A stretch of DNA of 64,000 nucleotides, from the NCBI GenBank assembly GCA_037013495.1, contig CM072810.1, positions 81,886,449-81,950,448 of the forward strand, read 5' to 3'. This document shows, piece by piece, positions 55,960-64,000 of the stretch (the first letter of the stretch is position 1; every line of letters begins with the position of its first letter). The stretch is from Hippophae tibetana. Its lineage: Eukaryota > Streptophyta > Magnoliopsida > Rosales > Elaeagnaceae. The position numbers and the translations under genes are program-made. The notes beneath the pieces are model-generated. The model ran no database searches. It saw only the letters and a program-made list of their open reading frames with translations, and was not told where the DNA came from.

Positions 55960-56560
55960 TCCCCATAATAGTGCTTCAATCTATGACCATTAACTCTACA
56001 TATATATTCCATGTCTTTTCCTTCAAGTCTATTGCTCCAAAAGTGGAAACTTTGTAAATTGTATAAAGACCTATCCATCTTGATCTTAACTTACTTGAGA
56101 AGAGTTTTAGTCATGAATTAAAAAGCAAAACATGTTGTCCTAGAGAAAACTCATGCCTAAGAATCTATTCTTCATGCCACTTCTTTGTGTGTTCTTTGTA
56201 GATCTTTGCATTTTCATAAGCATCGTTCTGGAACTCATCCATCTCATTCAATTGAAGAAGTCGATTTTCCCCTTTTTTGGGTGTAAATGATGCTGCAACA
56301 ATCACTAGAAATGTGTAATTATCACCCAAGGACGCATAGCAAAGATGATCAGGAAATTGCTTGAACTCTGAAATTGTAGTTTGTTGCACTTTTCTATAGA
56401 GATTACAGAATCCATCTTTGCTACCATTGGCTCTAGCCTCTCCACTTCTGTGCTACATGATGTAACCTGCTACAATGCTTCCAAAGAAAATACATAGTGG
56501 AGAAATTCTTCACTAATAAAAGGTAAATCGGGTTCACAAACAACAGAGTTGTTGATTGAA
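55960..56560 (-). pseudogene. Pre-RT segment joined to integrase C-terminus, copy 2
   Basis: A 74-residue frame (56389-56165) starts with EFKQFPDHLCYASLGDNYTF, the linker before RT, and passes directly to RLLQLNEMDEFQNDAYENAK and IYKEHTKKWHEE, the integrase C-terminus. The join is at about 56265-56280 in TTTTCCCCTTTTTTGG. All of RT, RNase H and the integrase core are missing. Copy 1 has these two segments about 800 bp apart, with RT between. Confidence 0.75.
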
Positions 56561-56599
56561 ATCATAAGCATGAGATGAAGTGGTTATACATCATTCTAG

Positions 56600-57100
56600 G
56601 TGATCAGTCGGTATATCTTTTTGAAAGGCTTTTACTACACATTTCTCAATGACATATACCCAAAAGCAAGTTCTTGGATCTTCTAGAAATATCATAGTTT
56701 CATAGATGTTGAATGTAACCTCTTCCTTTGTTCACTCTCAATGTTAACTCACCCTTTTGAACATCCATTAAAGCCCTTCACATAGCCAAGAATGGTCAGC
56801 CAAGAATTAGTGGGACATCTTGGTCTTCATCCATATCTAACACCACAAACATCATAAATTTATCCACCTTTACCAATACATCTTCTATGATTCCACATGG
56901 ATAATTGATAGATCGGTCTACTAATTGCAAATAAATTGTTGTTTGTTTCATCTCTCCAAGTCCTAATTTCGTATAAACACAAAGTGGCATAAGATTAATA
57001 CTAGCACCAAGATCACATAAAACTTTCTCAAAAAATGAATTTCCAATAGTGCAAAGCAAACTGAAACTCCGTAGATTTTTTAATTTTTAAGGCAAATCCT
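56600..57100 (-). pseudogene. Aspartic protease of Athila-like copy 2
   Basis: Frame 57059-56796 carries the intact active-site motif LCDLGASINLMPL, then IIEDVLVKVDKF and VPLILG, where a TGA (minus strand) replaces the CGA of the family's GRPFLA. The D-x-G is kept here but lost in copy 1. Further down DVQKGELTLRV is recognisable across a frame break near 56740. Confidence 0.78.
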
Positions 57101-57299
57101 TTTGAAGAATGGAACTACATTTTTCAGAAAGCTTCACTATTTCGAACTCTTCCAACCTTTTCTTCTTGGAAATGATGTCCTTCATAAATTTGGCATAATT
57201 TGGCATTTGTTTCAAGGCATCTTCAAAATAAATATTTATGTGAATTTTCTTAAAGATATCCAAAAACTTAGAAAATTACTTATCTAATTTTTGTTTTTG

Positions 57300-58724
57300 A
57301 AAACGTTGAGGATAAGGAAGTGGAGTAGAGAGAATAAGACGATTGTTAGGAAATGAAATTGATGGAGGTATGTTAACCTCTCTTAGTGTATCATTAATAA
57401 TCTTCTCTTCCACTCCTAAGTGTAATGACATTGCATTGTTCCTTTGGATTCACTTCTGTATTGCTAGGAAATGTTCCCCTTTGTTTAGCATTGACGGTTG
57501 TGGCTAGTCACCCAATTTGTACTTCAAGATTTTTAATGTGAGTCTCATATTGTTACATTGAGTCTCAATGTTATCTAGCCATGAATCATTCTTTTTAAAC
57601 CTTGCTTTGGTCACCTCAACAAAGGAAACCATGGCATCCTCAAGTGACATATTATTTTTGCTTGGTTGACTATTAAACCCTGGAGGAGGTTATAGCACAT
57701 TCTTTGTGTTTCCATTAGACAAATTTTCAGGATTTTGAAGCCCTGGATCGTAGTAATTTGGCATAGGATCACCATGATAATTGTAGTTCCGATTGTTAAT
57801 GTATTGAACCTGCTCTTGACTTGATTCATTCATCGAAACTGCCATACTTGAAGTTGCAACATATTCTGCACTATGTGGTATTCTTGGATTGTCAAGGCAG
57901 AAATCTGATGAGATAGAGAAGCTACTTGAGTTGACAAGGCAGCAAACAGCTCTAATTCATGAATCCTGGAAAATTTCTTAATCATAGATCTTTTAGTTGG
58001 CCATTTCTTCTAAAAGAGAAGTAGCACCTTCATATGTTTTTGACATCAAAGTTCCACCAGAAGCAACATCAACTATGGTTCTACTTTTCCCATTTAACCC
58101 ATTATAGAACATCTAAATTTGCAACCAATCCGGCAATCCATGTTGAGGGCAACGCCGAATCATATCTTTATACCTTTCCTATACTTCATAGAGTGTCTAA
58201 AAATCATTTTGTCTAAATTGACCAATGTCACTTTTGAGTTGGGCTATTTTCGTAGGTGGAAAGAATTTAGCAAGAAACTTTTCTATCATATCGTACCAAC
58301 TAGTGATGTTTCCCGATTGTAAAGATTGTAGCCAACCTCTAACCTTGTCCCTCAATGAAAAAGGAAACAATCTTAGTCTTATTGTGTCTTTAGTAACACC
58401 ATTCATCTTTATAGTGTCACAAATCTCCAAAAACATCGCCAAATGAATATTGGGATCATTAAGTGGTGATCCGCTAAATTCGGCTTGTTACACCATGCTG
58501 ATCAACGCACGTTTGAGCTCAAAATTATTGGCATTAATGGTTTGGCGTCCTACACCAGAATAGTTGTCATTCACAATTGGTCTTACATAATCCATCAAGA
58601 TGCGTGGTTGTGCATTCTGTTCTCCTTCAATCATGGCTAGTACTTTGTTATTTCTTCGTGATTTAAATGTTCTTTCAATCTCTGGATCAAAATAAATAAT
58701 GTTTCGAGTTCTAGCACGGTGCAT
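57300..58724 (-). pseudogene. gag of Athila-like copy 2
   Basis: Starts MHRARTRNIIYFDPEIERTF, extending beyond copy 1's start, then MDYVRPIVND. One in-frame stop at 58485-58487 (CAA to TAA) separates this from LFPFSLRDKVRGWLQSLQ, FPPTKIAQLKSDIGQFRQND, and a stop near 58197. Decayed remains of the WLQV...YNGL region and the glutamine/asparagine-rich tail run to about 57300. Confidence 0.8.
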
Positions 58725-58856
58725 CCAATGTCACACACACACCTAGAGAAAACATTTTTAAAATAAAAATAAAATAAAAATAAAAATAAAATATAATTCT
58801 AAATTAAAACCAAGATTACTTTGTATCGATATTGACAAAAATAAGAAAAAATTCAA

Positions 58857-58874
58857 TCCCTCGCAACGGCACCA
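58857..58874 (-). other. Primer binding site of copy 2, tRNA-Asp type
   Basis: TGGTGCCGTTGCGAGGGA on the minus strand, two or three changes from the Athila tRNA-Asp site. Confidence 0.8.
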
Positions 58875-58880
58875 AAAACT

Positions 58881-59803
58881 TGATTGGTACAAAACTACAA
58901 ATGCATAGTATCATAGTTTTATAATAAAGTGATAAATAGAGTATTGTCCTCAGAGATTGGTAACTTACTTTTGAAAAATACCAAAATTATTTTAATCTCA
59001 ATTTTATTTATAAAATTCACTCAGGTTGTTATAATTAAAATTTAAAACAAAATTAATTTAAATAAAGATGCGCAAAATAAATAAATATACTATTCAAAGA
59101 TCAAATTAATTAGAAGAAAACTTCTAGGAAATCGATTTCACCTAATCATTCCCTGTGCTTTACTCATCTAGTTAATTGAATTTAATTCTCTTTGTTTGTT
59201 AGCAATCTCCAAAAATATCAAAAAGCTTCTTTCGATAATCAGTTGAAAATAATTGTGTTCATTAATTTACATAAAAATATGCAATTTAATAAAACAAGAA
59301 ATCATTAAGACTAATGACTTTTAAAACTACACAGATTCATGCAAGTCTTTTTATCTCTATATTTACCTATGTTGAAATATTGCAGATCTATCATATAATT
59401 CCCTCTTTCGATAGTAAATCACAAGACTAAAATTATTTACTTAATGGACAGTTAATTAAAAGCATTAAATTCAGAATAAATCAGACAAAGACGAAGAGAA
59501 ATAATTCAAATAAACATAGAAAATCAAACATAGTTTGAAATTAAATTACATATTTTTCCTAGAATAAAGATAAATTAGTTCACAATAATTTTCTGAGAAA
59601 AATTGAATGAAAATTGACTCGCAAAAAGAATCTGGTTTCGTATCTTCTCCCACGTTTTTCTTTTCTTTCTCTTTCTTAGTTTCAACAATGCTTTTTATAT
59701 TTATTTTTTTTCCTTCCGTGATTATTCCTGTGTTCCTACTACTATTCCTTTTTTTATTTTTTTTCCCTGGCGGTCGTTCCTGTTGCTCTTCTCTATCTTT
59801 ATT

Positions 59804-59834
<31 letters not shown>

Positions 59835-60039
59835 CTTCCCACGTCTCTACTTTGGTGTCTTTGGTTTGTATATATATATATATATATTAATTTGAATTTG
59901 ATAGTTGTTGGATGATATGCTTCTAAAATTTTGGATCTTCATTATATTCAAATAATAATAATAAAATCTAAAATCAATAAAAATAAATAAAATTAGATTA
60001 AAGTTAAAGTTAAATAGTGATAAATTATGCAAGTCATCA
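58881..60039 (-). repeat. LTR of Athila-like copy 2
   Basis: 1159 bp, TG...CA. It aligns with 5308-6065 at both ends and contains about 400 bp more. TA microsatellites at 59814-59832 and 59870-59887. The next bases outside (AACGCTCTTAAAATTTTGTT) resemble the polypurine-tract side of a copy, which is unexpected for a 5' LTR. Confidence 0.82.
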
Positions 60040-60083
60040 AACGCTCTTAAAATTTTGTTAATACATAGCCCGGTCATGCAAAA

Positions 60084-60530
60084 TTAAAAATTCCTCAAAT
60101 GCTTAGACACAAGACCGGTGTCCAGGTCATTTGTCTCCTCCATTAAAGGCAATAGCTCGGCTTGAATCTTGATGATTTTCTTTTGTACATGGGCCATTGT
60201 TTTGAGAGGGACAGACTTCAACGCGAGCATTGTACACTTCAATTCTTCAACAATCCTCATCACCTTGAGGAACACCCATTCAGATTGCTTCATATAGAAA
60301 TTCTCCCAATCGGAATTACTATCCATGAGGATGGCCATTTTAGTCAAGGTCCTTCTCTCTTGAGCTAGAATTTAGGACAACTTCTCTTTATAAGAAGCTA
60401 AATCACACTTGGTCTCTTCAAAAGGTCTTAACTTTCCCTCAAGTTTGAACACCTTGACTTTTAGTTCTTTAACCTCGCTCTTAAGCCTACCATTTTTCAA
60501 GGTCAAACTGAATGTTTATTGGCACGATTA
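60084..60530 (-). pseudogene. Minus-strand coiled-coil ORF, probable opposite-strand gene of the second Tat element (part 2)
   Basis: Two frames joined by one stop. The upstream part has LKSEVKELKVKVFKLEGKL and RPFEETKCDLASYKEKLS; the downstream 87 residues include DSNSDWENFYMKQSEWVFLK, KTMAHVQKKIIKIQAELLP and EETNDLDTGLV. Heptad-like charged helices, no catalytic motif. The composition and position (downstream of a Tat pol on the opposite strand) resemble the C-terminal coiled coil of gene A at 25791-27991, but direct sequence similarity is weak. Function unknown. Confidence 0.5.
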
Positions 60531-60929
60531 GAATCCATAAAGTTTGACCAAAAAATATGGAGAAGGAGTTGGAAACTATTTGTATTGCCTAGAATTAATG
60601 AGTGTCCCTAACCCCTTTTATAGGGGATGATGTTAAGAAAATCACTGGCAACATGAGTCCCAAAAATAGGTGGGTAGGTCAACATCATAAATATATAATA
60701 CGAATGATATAAATGTACAATTATGTAGACAAAAAAAATTTCATTAAAGAAATTGATTTTTCATTAATAAAGTTTGGATTACAAGAAGGGTGAGCTTGCG
60801 ACCACATAAGTCGAAGTGGTGCGGAGCTTGAAAATTTTAAAAACCATATAGACCTTAGAATATAACAATAGTATGCTAAAGCCATAAATATCAGTGGTCC
60901 CTATTCCCACCCTCTACACCTGTAGCCTC

Positions 60930-61401
60930 TGCTTTATCATCACTTTCACCGGAGTTCGAGCCCCTTTCCTTGTCTCCCTCTTAAGATTACGTAAGCATGT
61001 ACTGGGGAGTGACTAGGATATCTAGAATACGATAGTAGTAATACCTTAGGTCTCTCTTCTTGGCCTCTATTTTAAAATATTCCATGGCCAACACATACCC
61101 AATCTCGACACTTAAGGTAAGCTACTTGTCCATTGTATCAAGCTCGACCTTTTCCTTCTCTTTAAACTTGACCACTCTGCAATTGTAGGCCTCAATCGTA
61201 GCCTTAGCTATTTATAGCCCTCAATTGTGCCTTAGCTCTTTTATAGGCCTCCTCATTCTTGCCATAGATTTTTCTTTGAGTCCCTTTGAGCTCAACAAGA
61301 CTCCTGGAATACTTAGTCAGCTTTTCCTCTTTATCTATAGCCTCACCCTCCCACTTATTAGCCCTCGCCCAACACATCCCTAATAACATCTTCACACTCA
61401 A
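60930..61401 (-). pseudogene. Minus-strand coiled-coil ORF, probable opposite-strand gene of the second Tat element (part 1)
   Basis: 61401-61204 reads KEEKLTKYSRSLVELKGTQ and NEEAYKRAKAQLRA, then a stop. Beyond it VVKFKEKEKVELDTMDK, a stop, and MEYFKIEAKKRDLRYYYYR, then DILVTPQYMLT and an acidic, serine-rich tail near 60930-60990. It looks like the charged helical C-part of another opposite-strand ORF. I do not recognise a family. Confidence 0.45.
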
Positions 61402-61686
61402 GATGTTCTATCCATCTTCTTTCAAAATATGCATTGATCAATCTTGGACTCTATCTATACATAATATTCTCATACAATTGAATTTCTCATTCATGTTGAC
61501 ATTTTATTTTATGATTGAAGTGTATAGATAGTCCTCATTTAGGCCAAATGTGTTGTTCAGTATCCTAGCTTTAAAAATGTATTTTTAATTCTTTTTGTTT
61601 GTGAAAAATGTACATAGCATTGACAAAGTTAATTTTCTATCCAATTTTTCCTTAAATATAATGGAATAGAACATATGTCATATGCA
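61402..61686. other. Unassigned stretch
   Basis: AT-rich; no gene or clear repeat boundary seen. Confidence 0.4.
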
Positions 61687-63035
61687 TGTTTATATTTTTC
61701 GATTCGATAATATAATATATATGAGTATTGGTGGTATTGGTGAACAAAAAGTTTAAGTGAAAACAATTTTCTAGGCATGTTTTCATGTTTTCTATTCAAT
61801 CGAAGAAACTTCTAAGTTTCATGTTAATGTATTTTAGGTATGCACTCTTTACTTAAACAAGTTGGAAATCATATTATACACTTAGGAACATATGGTATAT
61901 ATACTAATGAATCGATCGAGTAGTAGGTTGATCAATCAAAGTAGTAGATTGATCGAGGATCGATCATGTATGATCTATGTCCTCTCGAGTTGGATTTCAA
62001 ATTGGAGTAGATCTATCAAAATTGGGTTCGATCGATCAAGAGGCTAGATTATTCAATAATTGATTGTGTTAAATCTACTTGTTCTCAAGTTTCCATTAAT
62101 CAATGTTGGATCAATAAAAAATGGTTTTGATCGATCGATCGAATTTGGTCAGGATTGATCAAGCACGTTAGTCTTTAACCTAAAACCTTTTTAATTACAC
62201 AAGCCAAACTGGTGATTTACCATATTATCCCTATTTATTATTACTCTATGAAATATTTAATGGATAGAATGGTCATTGCCCATTAACCAAGCATTAGGGT
62301 TTCAACTCCCCTATATAAACCTCCTTGTTTTAAATAACTATACTTATTCTATTCATCTAATTATTTTGTGTTTTTTCTCTCAAATTTTTTTATAAAATCC
62401 AAATCAAATTTTGTTAGGCTCATTCTTGATTTAATCAATCAAACATTATGTATTTATGCTTAATTAATTCATGAGCCTATTTGTTTTTATGATACTATGA
62501 TTTAAACCTTTCATCTAGGGTTTACTAGATGATTTAAATTAATTGATTTAATTCTTGAATCTTCAAGCTAGAACTTTTCATTATTGAATCTACTCTAGGA
62601 CATACTTTACACTTATGTTATTAGTGCTAACTTTTTAGGTGCTTACTAAACGATTTCGATTACTCATATGACTCAAGATATCGAAATATTGGTCTAGATC
62701 TGTATGCCTAAATTGTAGAGACTGTGAAAAAGTGAAAGATCATAAGTAGATTACTTTGGGAACTTTATCTATGAATTGTATTTTAATACCTAGCTTTGTA
62801 ATCAAATTTTTTTTATAGTGGATTGGTGACCGGTGGACCGGTGGTTTTTCTCTTAGGTCATTATTGTAGCCTAGGTTGTTTTCACCTAATATATCATGTG
62901 TCAAGTTTATTTTATTTTCACTTTATATTAATTACACACAATCATTTATCTGGCCACTTGATAATTTTAATTAGGCTTAATTCAAAAAATTGCCTCTTAA
63001 TCCTCTATAGTTAGATCCGCAACTTTAAGCTTTTA
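61687..63035 (+). repeat. LTR C, third copy of the gag-only family
   Basis: Aligns with LTR B from about 61710 (GAGTATTGG...GAACAAAAAG) to its end at CTTTTA. It holds a GATCGATCGAG-like cluster at 61910-62165 and a TATA box CTATATAAAC near 62311. The start is approximate. The copy diverges clearly from LTRs A and B. Confidence 0.65.
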
Positions 63036-63111
63036 ATTGGTATCAAAGTAAGCCACTATATATACTTAATGTTTTCCCTGGACCTTATTATGGATCATTT
63101 TAAATGAGGGT
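63036..63111 (+). pseudogene. Primer site and gag start of the third copy
   Basis: ATTGGTATCAAAG at 63036, then ATGGATCATTTT (ATG at 63090-63092), matching the GTGGATCATTTG start of unit 2. Cut after about 22 bases by the LTR starting at 63112. Confidence 0.65.
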
Positions 63112-64000
63112 TGATGAGTGCTCAAAAGTACTAAAATTACCATGATTTTATGCACGTTAATTGATTAAAAATATATATATTTATATGATTTTATCATATA
63201 TTTATATAAATCTGTCTTTTCGGAATCATGAGTATTTTTATTATTTTTCAGGTATTTTCGCTTAAAAAACTAACTTAAAGACTCAAAGAAAAATACCAGA
63301 GGCAATACATCGCAAATATATTCATAAATTAAATAAGGAAATGTCAACAAATATGGAAACATTGGACAAAATGGGTCAAAATGTCAAAAAGGAGGAAATA
63401 GTGCACGCAGCAGCCCAGCCGCGCCGGCCAACGCACGCAACATGTGCCGCTGCCCATCTGTGCCCTGCCCGCACGCACCTCTGTGCCCAACTGCCCCATC
63501 CGCGCCTGCCAACTCGCTTCACATCACCATAACGTTAGTAGTATGATGTCATCATTCACTACTCTGCATTTTCTCCATTTTTAATCATTTTTTCACCCAT
63601 TGTTCCTTCCTCTCCTCACCTATAAATACCCTCATTCTCTTCACTTCAAATCACACCTTAAAACATATCTTCTTCTCTCTTTCTTTCTCTCATTTCTTAG
63701 TTTTTTTAGTTTTTTTAGTTTTTCTTAGTTCTTTAGTTTTTCTTAGTTTTAGAGTTCTTCTCTTTTTGAGATTAGAAGAACTAATTATGTTTTTGTAATT
63801 AATTTTCTTTTTGATTCAATAAATGAGAGTGAAAATTCCGTTTGAAGGTTTTCCAGCAACAGGAATAGCATCAAAGTATTGTAAGGATTTTATTTTCTTT
63901 AGAGTTATTTTTTATGTTTTATTCTTACATGTTATATTTAATTTGTATGTGATTAAATTTAACTTTGCAAGCTATTTGTAAACATGATATAATAATAACG
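63112..64000 (+). repeat. LTR of another retrotransposon, cut by window end
   Basis: Starts TGATGAGTGCTCAAAA inside the gag start of the third copy. U3 contains a GC-rich island (63392-63515). TATA box TATAAATA at 63621-63628, then pyrimidine-rich leader, TTTTTCTTAGT-type repeats at 63695-63755, and polyadenylation signal AATAAA at 63819-63824. The first 300 bp match 25306-25600. The inner boundary and element body are beyond or near the window end. Confidence 0.65.

Larger units (their letters stand above)
54360..60060 (-). mobile_element. Athila-like Ty3/gypsy retrotransposon, copy 2, internally deleted
   Basis: Minus-strand order: LTR (60039-58881), primer site (58874-58857), gag, protease, a short fusion of pre-RT to integrase C-terminus, internal polypurine motif, 1.3 kb non-coding region. 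The 3' LTR and terminal polypurine tract are missing; similarity to copy 1 starts at about 54363. RT, RNase H and the integrase core are deleted. Left flank is the second Tat element's minisatellite region. Confidence 0.83.

Noticed and set aside
59607..59915. Phenylalanine- and tyrosine-rich plus frame, and its minus counterpart
   Set aside because: Both come from T-runs and TA microsatellites within the Athila copy 2 LTR.
63341..63532. Alanine/proline/histidine-rich frame in the GC-rich island
   Set aside because: It lies in U3 of an LTR, upstream of its TATA box, and the related LTR at 25306 does not keep the frame.
1..64000. tRNA or rRNA genes
   Set aside because: The only tRNA-related matches are the 16-18 base primer sites next to LTRs; no cloverleaf or rRNA-like segment was seen by eye.

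Overview
The window is plant nuclear DNA, very probably from an eudicot. It is visibly AT-rich and almost entirely made of nested, decayed transposable elements. The plant assignment rests on the families seen: Ty3/gypsy Athila, Tat and chromovirus lineages, Ty1/copia elements with initiator-Met-type primer sites, an L1-like LINE, an En/Spm (CACTA) transposon, and a fragment of an ATG18-family autophagy gene. I see no intact host gene and no rRNA, tRNA or CRISPR. Nearly every coding stretch carries stops or frameshifts.

Layout. 1-6065: Athila-like element on the minus strand (gag, protease, part of RT, integrase C-terminus). 6899-15600: tandem LTR-gag-LTR-gag array of a Ty1/copia-type family that lacks pol. 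15830-17150: chromovirus integrase remnant, minus strand. 17255-28880: complete Tat-lineage element (11.6 kb, 5-bp target duplication CTGAG). It holds gag, protease, RT, RNase H, a second RNase H, integrase, a minisatellite, and two related spliced genes on the opposite strand. 28886-32229: AT-rich with no gene. 32230-38745: L1-like LINE on the minus strand, split by a complete copia element (32715-37486, target duplication ATTTG). 38746-43409: second copia element, minus strand. 43530-44738: ATG18-like gene fragment, cut by a CACTA transposon (44739 to about 50740) encoding TNP2-like and TNPA-like proteins. About 51355-54340: 5'-truncated second Tat element with its own minisatellite. 54360-60060: second Athila-like copy, minus strand, apparently inserted into that Tat element, whose opposite-strand coiled-coil ORFs lie at 60084-61401. 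About 61687-63111: LTR and gag start of a third copy of the copia-type family. 63112-64000: LTR of another element, cut by the window end.

Most notable is the 3' part of the Tat element at 17255-28880. A minus-strand gene (27991-25791) has a TATA box, three inferred exons and a coiled-coil C-terminus. A shorter paralogue (25047 to about 24109) shares its sequence motifs and keeps an intron of nearly the same length (79 and 81 bp) at the same codon boundary and phase. Other structures of interest are clustered GATCGATCGAG-like motifs upstream of the TATA box in LTRs of the gag-only family, an LTR shrunken to 83 bp that keeps both ends, and different internal pol deletions in the two Athila copies.

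All family assignments come from reading motifs in translations; no database search was run. Boundaries supported by paired LTRs and target duplications are precise; others are approximate.
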